From BCD1 sp942492125 (GTDB lineage: Bacteria; Bacteroidota; Bacteroidia; Chitinophagales; Saprospiraceae), in contig CALODM010000022.1 in the NCBI GenBank assembly GCA_942492125.1, positions 1 through 64,000 on the forward strand: 64,000 nucleotides of DNA, given 5' to 3'. Positions 47,854-56,453 of the stretch are shown piece after piece. The stretch's first letter is position 1. Each line of letters begins with the position of its first letter. The position numbers and the translations under genes are program-made. The notes beneath the pieces were generated by a model that had not been told where the DNA came from, searched no databases, and was given only the letters and a program-made list of their open reading frames with translations.

Positions 47854-48450
47854 ATGAAGGAAGTTAAAATGCTCGGCCTGAAGTTACCTACCGATCCCCG
47901 GTGGGTCAATCTTGCCGAAATGGAGCTGGAAGAAATTTTGACCGACCACGCCTATTGTGAGCAGAAGGCAGCAACGTATTGTATTTCTCTAATTCAGCAT
48001 TATCCGGAACGTAAAGAGCTGGTGGAGGAACTGGCTCCCATTGTTACCGAGGAATGGGGGCACTTCCGTTCGGTACTGGCTGAATTAGACAAACGGAATT
48101 TGCAATTGGGCCGGCAACGGAAAGACGAATATGTGAACCAACTGCTGGCCTTCCAGCAAAAAGGGGGCGGTAAAGACAATAGCCTGCTCGAAAAACTACT
48201 CACCTGTGCGCTTATCGAAGCCAGGAGCTGTGAACGTTTCCGATTGTTATCCCTTGGCCTGGAAGATGAAGGCCTCAAAAAATTCTATCACAAATTCATG
48301 GTTGCTGAAGCCGGCCACTATCACCTGTTCATCGAACTGGCCCGAAAATATTTCGGGCGGGAAAGAACAGATAAAAGATGGCAGGAATACCTAGAGAAAG
48401 AAGCGGAAATCCTGAATTCGCTGGATTTAAGAGGAGACCGCATGCATTAA
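47854..48450 (+). CDS. miaE: tRNA-(ms2io6A)-hydroxylase, MiaE-like
   Basis: 198 residues from the ATG at 47,854; a start at 47,869 (MLGLKLPTDPRWV) is equally possible, and any start further upstream overlaps the previous gene. Diiron ligands fit MiaE: E in AEMELEEILTDHAYCE, ExxH in TEEWGHFRSV, E in IEARSCERF and ExxH in AEAGHYHLF. The enzyme hydroxylates the isopentenyl group of ms2i6A at tRNA position 37 and needs oxygen. It starts about 75 bp after the coiled-coil protein gene on the same strand. A 24-bp hairpin ends the unit at 48,470. Confidence 0.88.
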   Translation: MKEVKMLGLKLPTDPRWVNLAEMELEEILTDHAYCEQKAATYCISLIQHYPERKELVEELAPIVTEEWGHFRSVLAELDKRNLQLGRQRKDEYVNQLLAFQQKGGGKDNSLLEKLLTCALIEARSCERFRLLSLGLEDEGLKKFYHKFMVAEAGHYHLFIELARKYFGRERTDKRWQEYLEKEAEILNSLDLRGDRMH

Positions 48451-48469
48451 AACACCTCGACTTTTGATT

Positions 48470-48534
48470 AAAACACAAAGGCACAAAGTTCACTTAATTT
48501 TTTCTGCTGTGTGAACTTTGTGCCTTTGTGTTTT
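48470..48534. terminator. perfect 24-bp hairpin after miaE
   Basis: Positions 48,470-48,493 pair without mismatch with 48,511-48,534, across a 17-nt loop containing TTTTTT. Both arms end in runs of A and T, so it can stop transcription from either side. The core CTTTGTGCCTTTGTG is a sequence often repeated between genes in Bacteroidota. Confidence 0.75.
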
Positions 48535-49040
48535 CCATTTAATGAATTTTGATTTGGTTATTTATTTTTTTACCGGACAAAGTTATTGGAAAGCCAAATG
48601 CCAGAAATCACGCAGGAGGGGATATTGCAGAAGTCAAACCAGGTATAATCACCTGTTTTATAATCAGGTAGTTTCACGCTTAAATAATTATGAGATTATA
48701 AAGAAATTTGTAGCACAAGGAAATACCCTTAATTATTCCCTTGTGAACGTATAAAATCACTCTTGTACAACCTTCAAACTTGATGAATTATCTGGTCATC
48801 GGGATCTGACATTCGATTTTTTAGTGTCCCGGTGGCCGCCTTTTTATTTTTATTCGAAACACAACCCTACCTTATCAGCCACAGGAAGTTTACAATAACA
48901 CAAACATATTATTTTTTATTTCAATATCAAATAAGGAAACACCTCTGAAAATTCCCCGAAATCAAAATTTTTTTGGCACAAACGATTAAAAAAGGGAATA
49001 AAATAACTCATATACACTTTTAATTAATAATAAAAAGGTC
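48535..49040. other. intergenic region without visible gene
   Basis: AT-rich DNA between the miaE hairpin and the promoter of the RNA candidate. A short open frame at 48,518-48,754 starts inside the hairpin and has no coding character. No second signal is seen. Confidence 0.45.
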
Positions 49041-49048
49041 TACCTTTG
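49041..49048 (+). promoter_or_regulatory. Bacteroidota -7 element TACCTTTG
   Basis: TACCTTTG is an exact match to TAnnTTTG in a strongly AT-rich stretch. No plus-strand protein gene follows for more than 1 kb, so it most likely drives the RNA at 49,055-49,343. Confidence 0.6.
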
Positions 49049-49054
49049 TACCAT

Positions 49055-49343
49055 AACATTGATGAATGCAATAAAGTCCTTTCCCAAAACCGGTCTTTGT
49101 ATTCAGAGCAAACTCACCTAGGGGAGTAAATCAGATTGATCTCTCCCGCACCAAGAGGCTATCAGCATAAAAAATTTCTTGAAAGTGATTGTATTGAGCA
49201 ATCCTGGGTTGTCGTTTACCCCAACGATAAATGTAGGTTTTACAGGAAGTATAATTTACGTCCAACTTCACATGAAACAAATTTACAATTTGAAGACAAC
49301 CCAATCGGGAACCGGTACCTCTGTCAGGTATCGGTTTTTTTTT
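49055..49343 (+). ncRNA. candidate structured noncoding RNA (~290 nt)
   Basis: A plus-strand unit is bounded by an exact -7 element at 49,041 and a strong terminator at 49,311-49,343. Within it are several hairpins: GGGAG...CTCCC enclosing ATCA-GAT-TGAT (about 49,120-49,147), GATTG-TATTGAG-CAATC (about 49,187-49,203) and TTGTCGTT-TACCCC-AACGATAA (about 49,209-49,230). Open frames inside are short and have no coding character; a 19-codon frame MNAIKSFPK starts at 49,062 and could be chance. I do not recognise tmRNA, RNase P, SRP or 6S features. The 3' end overlaps the last 20 bp of the convergent phosphopantetheinyl transferase gene. Confidence 0.5.
49311..49343 (+). terminator. rho-independent terminator of the RNA candidate
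   Basis: ACCGGTACCT (49,311-49,320) pairs with AGGTATCGGT (49,326-49,335), ten base pairs with one G-T wobble. A run of nine T residues ends the structure on the plus strand. It lies inside the 3' end of the minus-strand gene, so it must serve a plus-strand transcript. Confidence 0.82.
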
Positions 49344-49986
49344 GATCCTTTTCAATAGCATAGACCAACATATAATCATTCTGCTCAATCCGATAAGACA
49401 GATCAAAGTGTATTTCCTGTTCTCCCTTTTTGACTGTCCCCGTACATTTGCCACCTTCCGGGGAATAGGGAAACGGATCGATGAGAATATTTTGGCGAAA
49501 ATCCAGTTGTTTTCTCCCGTAGCCTTTATAGAGGCACTCCTTGGCACCCCATAATACATGGAGGTGTTCGAGCCTGGTTGCTTCCTCCAAAGGGCTCAAT
49601 TCTTCCGGACTCATTACACGTTCAGCTATTGATTCAAGCTTGGGGACAATTTTTTGTATGTCCACACCATTGTTTGCCAGGGATGCCACAGCGGCGGCCA
49701 TACCTTCGGAATGGCTAATAGAGATGTGATAAACGGAATGTTCCAGGTATGGCTTGCCAAACTCATCCTTGAGGAAAGCTCCGCGTTTGATCCTTCCCGA
49801 CATTTCATGCACCAAATGCCGAACCCCCAGCCATTCGAGGCGCTTGGGGCCTTTGATCAGGCTGAGTTGTCTCAATTCGCCCGGATACAATAATAACTGC
49901 TTGAGGAACCAACCTTCATCTTCGGTAATCTTCCAGACACCCAGTTCTACATCAGATTCCATATGTTGGTGAAACAACAAGGGCAT
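49324..49986 (-). CDS. 4'-phosphopantetheinyl transferase (Sfp type)
   Basis: 220 residues from the ATG at 49,984-49,986; an ATG ten codons upstream adds residues unlike the family. Motifs fit the superfamily: ISISHSEGMAAAVAS (around 85-99), NNGVDIQKIVPK with the magnesium-binding Asp, and WGAKECLYKGYGRK with the key Glu and Lys. It moves the phosphopantetheine arm of CoA to a carrier protein serine. At this size it is Sfp-like and may serve fatty-acid or secondary-metabolite carriers; no synthase is next to it. The gene stands alone and its 3' end overlaps the terminator of the plus-strand RNA. Confidence 0.85.
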   Translation of the reverse strand: MPLLFHQHMESDVELGVWKITEDEGWFLKQLLLYPGELRQLSLIKGPKRLEWLGVRHLVHEMSGRIKRGAFLKDEFGKPYLEHSVYHISISHSEGMAAAVASLANNGVDIQKIVPKLESIAERVMSPEELSPLEEATRLEHLHVLWGAKECLYKGYGRKQLDFRQNILIDPFPYSPEGGKCTGTVKKGEQEIHFDLSYRIEQNDYMLVYAIEKDQKKTDT

Positions 49987-50151
49987 AATATAAATACCTG
50001 TTTTGGTTTGTTGCAAGGTAGCTTAATCCCGTTTATATAGGCTAAAGGTAATTTTTACCTGTTTCAATTCAAAGAAAAGCAGACAGGGATAACATGGTTT
50101 ATATGACTTTTTTTGTAATTTGAGCATCGCAAATTACTCAACAATCAGATC

Positions 50152-50310
50152 ATGGAAGGAGAAAAAAAAGGTGGATGGAGCTTTGGCAAAATACTACTCA
50201 TCATTATTGTCCTGATATTTGCCATGCTCATCATGCAAAAGATGGGTATCAAGGTTGTCAAAACCACTGAAAAGTCAGAAATGACGGATGACCCGCACCC
50301 TGGATATTGA
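50152..50310 (+). CDS. small single-span membrane protein (52 aa)
   Basis: Starts MEGEKKGGWSFGKILLIIIV, continues with one hydrophobic segment (ILLIIIVLIFAMLIM, residues 14-28), then a charged tail ending DDPHPGY. The layout, a TAATTTG box 33 bp upstream, and a following hairpin with a T-run at 50,344 support a real small gene. No family is recognised; similar tiny inner-membrane proteins are common and unannotated. Confidence 0.5.
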   Translation: MEGEKKGGWSFGKILLIIIVLIFAMLIMQKMGIKVVKTTEKSEMTDDPHPGY

Positions 50311-50343
50311 ATTTAGATATTGACCCGCACAGTGGTTTATTTA

Positions 50344-50369
50344 ACAGGCATTATGACCCTGTATTTTTT
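50344..50369 (+). terminator. short hairpin with T-run after the 52-aa gene
   Basis: ACAGG (50,344-50,348) pairs with CCTGT (50,358-50,362), followed by A and six T residues. The stem is short, so efficiency is uncertain. Confidence 0.5.
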
Positions 50370-50447
50370 ACAAGTGCAATCATTTAGCCAAAAACAGGGC
50401 AATAATCGACGGCAGGGCAATTTATAAAAAGATTTACAATTTCCCGT

Positions 50448-51035
50448 TTACTCTCTTAGAAAGACCAACTCATCTTCATCAGACAAGGTAATCACCACGG
50501 AAGGTTCTCCCGGTGTTTTATCGTCCTGACGGTAGCGGGTCACATAATCAACCGCCTGGATCACTTCTGAACTGATGGCTCCAAAAGTTGCCGGCAGGTA
50601 CTCCTGATCAAAACTGGCAAAACAGGTTACCAGGGGTGCTGCAAATTCACCAATAAGTTCCTTGCAATAATCATCTTGACAAATCCGGAAGGCTACCTCT
50701 TTGGATACCAATGAGTTGGCCAGATCTTTGGGTTTTGAGCTTTTGACACTCAACGGCCGGGTATGATACAACAACAAGGTTTCAATCCTCGGATGTAAAT
50801 GAACAATATACTTCTTCAACATCGCTATGGAATCCACGATGATTTCAATAGAGGAATTGTTTTGAACTAGATTTAAAAATTTGGTAACTGCCGCTTCGTT
50901 GGTTGCGTCACAACCGATACTCCAAAGCGTGTCCGTAGGATAAAGGATCAGCCCTCCCGCGCGTAGTGTAGTCAGAGCATTGCTCAACTCATCGTTTGGA
51001 AACATAAGAGTAGTTCGCTTTGTAAAGGTCGTCAT
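50448..51035 (-). CDS. diverged Sua5/YciO/YrdC family protein
   Basis: 195 residues; starting at the Met of MFPNDELSNAL (ten codons in) is also possible. The first strand GLILYPTDTLWSIGCDATNEAA and the later RQDD..GEPSVVITL are clearly YrdC-type. But the KxRxxxKP element is LVQNNSSIEIIV, and the STSAN loop is TCFASFDQ, so residues used to bind ATP and threonine in true threonylcarbamoyl-AMP synthases are missing. It may be a paralogue with altered activity, or RNA-binding only (inference). The gene stands alone; the orthodox copy is presumably elsewhere in the genome. Confidence 0.75.
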   Translation of the reverse strand: MTTFTKRTTLMFPNDELSNALTTLRAGGLILYPTDTLWSIGCDATNEAAVTKFLNLVQNNSSIEIIVDSIAMLKKYIVHLHPRIETLLLYHTRPLSVKSSKPKDLANSLVSKEVAFRICQDDYCKELIGEFAAPLVTCFASFDQEYLPATFGAISSEVIQAVDYVTRYRQDDKTPGEPSVVITLSDEDELVFLRE

Positions 51036-51557
51036 TAACTGTGGGTTTAGAATTCGTAATTAACTCAATGTATTTTGAACATTTTTTTTTTCGTTCTATT
51101 GCCAAAAAAAGCAGCAATGTGGATAAACGATTTGAGTTTTAAAATTATTGTTGACCTTGAGCACAAAAACAGATTTTTCACCAATTTTGTTTTAACCTGC
51201 GCTTCACAATTTTTCGGGCCGGAAAAAAATGACCCCGATCGGACTATTTTTGGGTTTTAAGGACAATGTTCATTACGTTTTTCCTCGCTTCATATTTTTA
51301 ATCACAATTCATCGTATCAAAAACCGTTTTTATCTAAAACCTCAAAAACAGATCGGGTTAAAGTGATGCATTTAATGTATTTTTAAATTCAGATTACTAT
51401 AGATATTTCATTTTTTCAAGTTATTTATTTTAATTTTAAATTATATTATTGAACCATCAACGATTTGTTTTGATAAAAAACAGTCATTTTTTAAGCCAAA
51501 ACAACGACGCTTAGCTTTTCTGTCGCAAAGCAACAGCGCGTTCAAATCATATTAACT
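51036..51557. other. intergenic region without visible gene
   Basis: Very AT-rich DNA between two divergent genes, the YrdC-like protein and GH3. It should hold both promoters. A 61-codon open frame at 51,075 has no recognisable product. No clear -7 match stands out from the AT background. Confidence 0.4.
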
Positions 51558-53093
51558 ATGCCTGATTCAGTAAAAAAGGTGATCCTTAAAAAAGGGGCCA
51601 AACTGGTCAAAAATCTGGATCGCGGACACTTTTCAGCCCTGGCTCTTCAAAAGCGTACCTTAAAACAACTGCTTCGACATGCCGGTAATACGGAATTCGG
51701 CCAACACTACGATTTCCCTAAAATCAACGGGGCCGGTGACCCCATTAATGCTTTTAGGGAGGTGGTTCCAATCCATGACTATGAAAAAATCTTCAACGAA
51801 TGGTGGCATCGCAGTCTTAAAGGTGAAAAAAATATTGCCTGGAGAGGAACGGTAAAATATTTCGGCCTGAGTTCGGGAACTACTGGGGCAGCCAGCAAGT
51901 ACATCCCCATCACAACCGATATGACCAGGGCAATGCGGCAAACGGCTTTCAGACTCTACGCCTGCCTGCCCAAATACGGACTGCCTGCAAGTTTTTACCT
52001 CAAGAACTGGTTCATGATAGGCGGGAGTGCCAGTCTGCGACCGGAAGGCAACTGCTTTGTTGGGGACCTAAGCGGGATCAATGCCAAACACCCTCCCATT
52101 TGGGTAAGACCTTATTTCAAACCCGGCATTCAAATAGCGCATTATAAAGATTGGGATGAACGCATTCATGCCATTGCCCAAAATGCTCCCAAATGGGATA
52201 TTGGTATTGTCACAGGTATTCCCTCGTGGGTTCAGCTATCCTTTGAGTATATCATCAATTACCACAAACTCGATACCATCCACGATATCTGGCCCAACTT
52301 ATCGGTTTTTGTCACCGGAGGTACCGCTTTCGCTCCTTACAAGAAGAGTTTTGAAAGCTTGCTGGCAAAGCCCCTTATCTACCAGGATTCCTACCTGGCA
52401 TCTGAAGGTTTTGTGGCCTACCAGGCCAGGCCCGATACCCACGCCATGAAGCTGGCCCTGAACAATGGCATATTCTTTGAATTTGTTCCTTTTAATACAG
52501 ACAACTTCGATGCCGAAGGCAATATTACCAAGGAAGCCAAAGCCTTACACATTGGAGAGGTAAAAGAGGGACAGGATTATGCCCTTTTGCTGAGCACCTG
52601 TGCCGGAGCATGGCGTTATCTCATTGGCGATACCGTCCGCTTTACGGACCTGGAGCGTAAGGAAATCATTATCACCGGCAGAACCAAACACTTCCTCAGC
52701 ATTTGTGGCGAACACTTGTCTATTGACAATATGAACCAGGGGCTGAAAAGAACGGAAGAAATTCTGGATATTTCTATTGGTGAGTTTACGGTATCTGGTG
52801 TAAAATCAGGAAGCCACTTTGCCCACAGATGGTACCTGGGGTGTAACACCGACATTGCCACGGACAAAATCGCCAAGGTTTTGGACGAACAACTCATGCA
52901 GATTAATGATGATTACAGGGCAGAACGCAATGCCATGTTGCAGGATCTTGAATTGCACATAATCCCAAATGAAATTTTTATCAACTGGCAGCGTTCCATC
53001 GGAAAGCTCAACGGCCAGAGCAAAATTCCCAGAGTGATGAAATCAAATATTTTTTCAGACTGGGAAGCTTTTGTTAAAAAGGAAATGGCATAA
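51558..53093 (+). CDS. GH3 family acyl-adenylating protein
   Basis: 511 residues. The ATP-binding motif FGLSSGTTGAASKYIPIT (around 110-127), FVTGGTAFAPYKKSFE, IYQDSYLASEGFVAYQ and the C-terminal YLIGDTVRFTDLERKEIIITGRT are those of GH3 proteins. In plants these enzymes join auxin or jasmonate to amino acids through an acyl-adenylate; the bacterial relatives are common in Bacteroidota with unknown substrate. The following LysE gene begins 2 bp after its stop, so both are one unit: a possible amide-forming enzyme with an amino-acid exporter. Confidence 0.9.
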   Translation: MPDSVKKVILKKGAKLVKNLDRGHFSALALQKRTLKQLLRHAGNTEFGQHYDFPKINGAGDPINAFREVVPIHDYEKIFNEWWHRSLKGEKNIAWRGTVKYFGLSSGTTGAASKYIPITTDMTRAMRQTAFRLYACLPKYGLPASFYLKNWFMIGGSASLRPEGNCFVGDLSGINAKHPPIWVRPYFKPGIQIAHYKDWDERIHAIAQNAPKWDIGIVTGIPSWVQLSFEYIINYHKLDTIHDIWPNLSVFVTGGTAFAPYKKSFESLLAKPLIYQDSYLASEGFVAYQARPDTHAMKLALNNGIFFEFVPFNTDNFDAEGNITKEAKALHIGEVKEGQDYALLLSTCAGAWRYLIGDTVRFTDLERKEIIITGRTKHFLSICGEHLSIDNMNQGLKRTEEILDISIGEFTVSGVKSGSHFAHRWYLGCNTDIATDKIAKVLDEQLMQINDDYRAERNAMLQDLELHIIPNEIFINWQRSIGKLNGQSKIPRVMKSNIFSDWEAFVKKEMA

Positions 53094-53095
53094 CT

Positions 53096-53719
53096 TTGAA
53101 TTTAATCTGGCAGGGCATTTTACTCGGGCTGGGCCTCAGTGTACTCGTAGGGCCGATGTTCTTTTTATACCTTCAAATAGGTATCCAAAGGGGGTTTCGT
53201 GCAGCCTTTTTCCTCGGACTGGGAACATGGATAAGTGATTTTTTATTCATACTGTGCATCCACTTTGGACTCAAATATGTATTGAGGATCACTGATTCGG
53301 ACAGCTTCGCCCTTTGGATGGGATTGGTCGGGGGGCTCATCCTTATCGTTATCGGAGTGGGATTATTAGTTAGTCGCCCGAATAAAAACCAGGAAGGTGA
53401 TGATTATCAAATAAAAAAGAATACCACCTACATGGGACTTTGGCTCAAGGGATTTCTCATCAATACTTTTAACCCTTTTGCTGTTTTCTTTTGGCTAAGT
53501 ATCATGACAGGTTATGCTTCCAAAAATTTCGGAGGCCAGGAAATGTCCCTGCTGCTTGTCGGTATCCTGGGCACCATAGTCTTGACCGATGTCTTGAAAA
53601 TTCTCCTCGCCAAACAGCTTAAAAAAATAATCAACAGCAATACCAGCGAGATAATGCATAAAGTTGTCGGTACCGCTCTGGTATTGCTTGGATTGATATT
53701 GATGTATCGGGTTTTTTGA
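53096..53719 (+). CDS. LysE family amino-acid exporter
   Basis: 207 residues, starting with TTG 2 bp after the GH3 stop; the first in-frame ATG is well inside the first helix, so TTG is the likely start. Five or six hydrophobic segments follow, and the family signature GLGLSVLVGPMFFLYLQIGI is at the N-terminus. The segment FLINTFNPFAVFFWLSIM is also typical. LysE/RhtB proteins export amino acids or their derivatives across the inner membrane. Coupling to GH3 suggests export of an amino-acid conjugate or of a related amino acid (inference). Confidence 0.86.
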   Translation: MNLIWQGILLGLGLSVLVGPMFFLYLQIGIQRGFRAAFFLGLGTWISDFLFILCIHFGLKYVLRITDSDSFALWMGLVGGLILIVIGVGLLVSRPNKNQEGDDYQIKKNTTYMGLWLKGFLINTFNPFAVFFWLSIMTGYASKNFGGQEMSLLLVGILGTIVLTDVLKILLAKQLKKIINSNTSEIMHKVVGTALVLLGLILMYRVF

Positions 53720-53737
53720 CCGGGCAGAACTGGTCAA

Positions 53738-54930
53738 CTACCGATAGGGTAAAAACGGAAAAACCTCTCCTGCCTTAAAATGGGTTCTCCCGGCCGGAAT
53801 TTCCATAAAAGCATCTGCTGAAGATAAATTCGCGTGATCCCCGGAACCATTTCCCGTTTGCGGGTATGCCAGGATCCTTCCATCCGGCTCATAAGAAAGC
53901 TTCACCTGGAGGTAATAGGTCAGGTCAGGTTTGAAGAAATAATCCTCAGCCAGAATAGCTGACGGCCGTTTTTGCTCTACACCAAGACTTTCATAAAGCC
54001 AGCTTTTTATATAACGATGTGCACACATAAAAGTGGAAACGGGATTGCCAGGCAAGGCAAAAACCCGGGCTCCGGAAGGACTTACCCCAAACCAAAACGG
54101 TTTACCGGGGCGTTGTCTGACCCGGTGGAACAATTTTTTCACGCCAAGTTGTTCCAAAGCTTCCGGGATATAATCAAACTTCCCCTTGGACACGCCTCCA
54201 CTCATGACAATTATTTTATACTTAGACAGGAGGTATTCCATTTTTTCGAGAATCGCCTGCTTTTCATCCACAAGGTGCTCCATGGTTGATGGAATACTCC
54301 ATTGTTCCAAAGTAGCTTTCAACTGATGGACATTAGACTTTCTGATTTGATGCTCCAGAGGTGATTGTCCTACATCTACCAATTCATCTCCTGTGGAGAG
54401 AATGACGGCCGGGGGAATATCTGCTACTTTTAAATGGGTTTTGCCAATGGTGGCTGCAATGCCAATTTCCGCAGGGCTTATTTTCACACCGGCTTTTACC
54501 AATAAATCATTTCTCCTGCAATCCTCTCCTTGACGATGAACATTTTTGCCTTGTTTTAACTCATCCAGCAAAAAAGTAGCCTTGCCTTCCTTTATCTCAA
54601 GATCCTCATAACGAATTACGGTATCCGTATTGGCCGGCAAAATGGCACCGGTCATAATTTCGATACAATGATCAGGGTTTTGCATGGTTATCCGCGGTGC
54701 CCCCGCCGGACCTACAGATTCAATGGGAAATGTACGAACGCCACTGGCAAAGGCCTGATAGTTGATGGCAATACCATCCATCGTAACTCTGTCGTAAGGG
54801 GAAAGTCCCGATCGGCTTCGAGGTTCTCTCTCAGAATTTCACCGACGGCCTGATCCAAAGGCACTGTTTTATCTTCGATATTGATTTTGTGATCGAGTAT
54901 GATTTTATCGGCTTCAAGAACACTTATCAT
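53738..54930 (-). CDS. moeA: molybdopterin molybdenumtransferase, one frameshift
   Basis: About 397 residues after correction. The N-terminus MISVLEADKIILDHK...LREN (54,930 down) and the main part from VTMDGIAINYQAF are in different frames. The change lies in GGGG at 54,798-54,801; one more G would give DFPPYDRVTMDG, the family sequence. Further motifs are EIMTGAILPANTDTVI, GKNVHRQGEDCR, ILSTGDELV, VMSGGVSKGKFDYIP and FALPGNPVSTFM. MoeA inserts molybdate into the adenylylated pterin during Mo-cofactor synthesis. No other moa or mob gene is in the window. The frameshift is probably a homopolymer sequencing error. Confidence 0.9.
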
Positions 54931-55187
54931 AGGTAATTATTTTTGAAGCAAGAATAACCATTTTCAAGGCTTTGAAAGCATTTTTTTCAGCAAAAAAATC
55001 CCTTCAAAAGCATTTTTTTACATTTTTTTTAGTGAAAAATGTAAAAAAATGAACTTAAATAATACAAAAAAAACAATCAATAAATATTACAATTAACTTA
55101 AAATCAAATACTTAAGTAAAAAGTAAAAACCAACAACACAACAGTAATTACTCAAATTGTACTAATTTAAGCAGGCAAAGGGTGCCA

Positions 55188-55193
55188 TATTTG
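55188..55193 (+). promoter_or_regulatory. promoter of tandem RNA copy 1 (shared with copy 2 upstream region)
   Basis: A -7-like TATTTG at 55,188-55,193 is preceded by CAAATTGTACT near 55,154. The same blocks (CAGTAATTA, CAAATTGTACT, then TTTTTGTATC) recur in front of copy 2 at 55,744-55,800, although the DNA between them differs. This conservation in otherwise drifting sequence marks promoter elements. Confidence 0.6.
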
Positions 55194-55199
55194 TATCGT

Positions 55200-55432
55200 G
55201 AAAAGAAATAAACTTATATAGTTTAAGATAAAAGAGAGGTTACAAGACGACCACTAATAACAAATTGTAACAAATAATAAGACTTACTACAACAAGTATA
55301 ATCCACGAATTCGATTTCGAATTATAATCTTATGAATTTTTTTCCAAGGGATATTAAAGAATATCCTTTTTGGTATGTAGATAGCCTCTCAAAGTTTTTT
55401 CGAAGCCGACTGATTTTCAGTTGGCTTTTTTT
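55200..55432 (+). ncRNA. structured RNA, tandem copy 1
   Basis: The unit begins shortly after the -7-like box and ends in a rho-independent terminator (AAGCCGACTGA paired with TCAGTTGGCTT, then T-run; 55,403-55,432). GAGAGGTTA (55,234-55,242) can pair with TAGCCTCTC (55,382-55,390), closing a domain of about 150 nt. Inside are a hairpin GGATATT-AAAG-AATATCC (near 55,350), AATTCG-ATTT-CGAATT (near 55,309) and the unpaired-looking conserved block ACTAATAACAAATTGTAACA. Frames are not conserved between the copies: copy 1 has an extra T after ATGAAT, so neither encodes a shared peptide. The shape, a closed rod followed by a terminator, is like 6S RNA in outline, but no homology is claimed. Confidence 0.7.
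55403..55432 (+). terminator. terminator of RNA copy 1
   Basis: AAGCCGACTGA and TCAGTTGGCTT form an 11-bp stem with one G-T wobble, followed by seven T residues. Confidence 0.85.
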
Positions 55433-55805
55433 GTTTTAAGGGGTTATACGTCGAAAGATTTCCTTTGTTTCAAATTCGCCGAATTTATTTTGACTTTTTC
55501 TAAATTAATTTTTCTCGCTATTCCCCCGGGGTTTGGATTAGTTGTTTAAACGTATTAATTCCCGAATTTCCCGGTTTAAGGTTTTCCGAAAAGGTTTTCA
55601 GATCATTCAATTCAGTGGAAAATGATTTTGTTTTGATTTTTTTTTGAAAAAAAAATATTATTTCATGCAAAAATTACAATAAAACAAAATACTAATCAAT
55701 TGAATTTCAATAAGTTAAACAAAAAATTAAAATAAAAAAGTAAACAGTAATTATACAAATTGTACTTATTTAGGTGATTTTTTACCCCCATTTTTGTATC
55801 ATCAA

Positions 55806-56025
55806 AAGAGATAAGGTATATTAAAATAATAAGTAGAGGCTAATAAATACCACTAATAACAAATTGTAACATTAATAGTAGACTTACTACAACAAGCATA
55901 ATCCACGAATACGAATTATAATCTTATGAATTTTTTCCAAAGGATATTAAAGAATATCCTTTTTGGTATGTAGATAGCCTCTCAAAGTTTTTTTGAAGCC
56001 GACTGATTTTCAGTCGGCTTTTTTT
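55806..56025 (+). ncRNA. structured RNA, tandem copy 2
   Basis: A second copy of the same unit, offset by about 600 bp. Long blocks are identical to copy 1, including AGACTTACTACAACAAG, ATAATCCACGAAT and about 50 nt from GATATTAAAG to CTCTCAAAG. The closing stem is AGAGGCTA with TAGCCTCT, where copy 1 has U in place of C facing the same G, so pairing is kept. A second helix ATACCA/TGGTAT (near 55,847 and 55,964) is better here than in copy 1. A terminator ends it at 55,996-56,025. Sequence between the elements differs freely, which points to selection on RNA structure. Confidence 0.7.
55996..56025 (+). terminator. terminator of RNA copy 2
   Basis: AAGCCGACTGA and TCAGTCGGCTT form a perfect 11-bp stem with a short T loop, followed by seven T residues. 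Confidence 0.88.
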
Positions 56026-56249
56026 GTTTGCTAAATATTGTACGCAGGATTTCGTTTAATGTTTCATTTTATTAAAAAAACAATATCTTTTCCGTCAACC
56101 TGTTTTGATTATGCGTTTAAATTAAAAATATACCCTGGTCTTTATTTTAGAAGATACAGCCCTGCAGGTGAATGGGCGAGATCCCGCGAACCGCTGAACG
56201 ATAGTTCCCCAATTAATTGTCCCACAAAAAAATTGAACACCGTACCGGT

Positions 56250-56405
56250 TCAATTCTTAAAAGTGGCTGTACATGATATTATTTCCTGGCCATTCTCCTT
56301 GTAGCAAAGAAGATTGTATCGGATTCCATCCAAAAGATAATCAGCCATATAGTATTGCCCGACCATCGTCCCGAATCCATAATCCAATCCAATTCTACCC
56401 GGCAT
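56250..56405 (-). CDS. possible small protein (51 aa) of unknown function
   Basis: An ATG at 56,403-56,405 opens a frame starting MPGRIGLDYGFGTMVGQYYM and ending CTATFKN. Residue use looks more protein-like than the plus-strand frame over the same bases. There is no signal peptide, known motif or clear promoter, so it may be a chance frame or the remnant of a longer gene. Confidence 0.3.
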   Translation of the reverse strand: MPGRIGLDYGFGTMVGQYYMADYLLDGIRYNLLCYKENGQEIISCTATFKN

Positions 56406-56453
56406 ACGATCTACTCATTACCTAAAACCCAGGTTTTTAACTAAATTTGCTCT

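Noticed and set aside
49136..49345. 69-aa plus-strand open frame
   Set aside because: It runs into the terminator T-run and lacks coding character; an RNA gene explains the promoter and terminator better.
55321..55440. Small peptide MNFF... inside the tandem RNAs
   Set aside because: The frame is not conserved between the two copies because of an extra T in copy 1.
56038..56304. 88-aa plus-strand open frame after RNA copy 2
   Set aside because: It starts just after the terminator without a promoter, and residue use is not protein-like.
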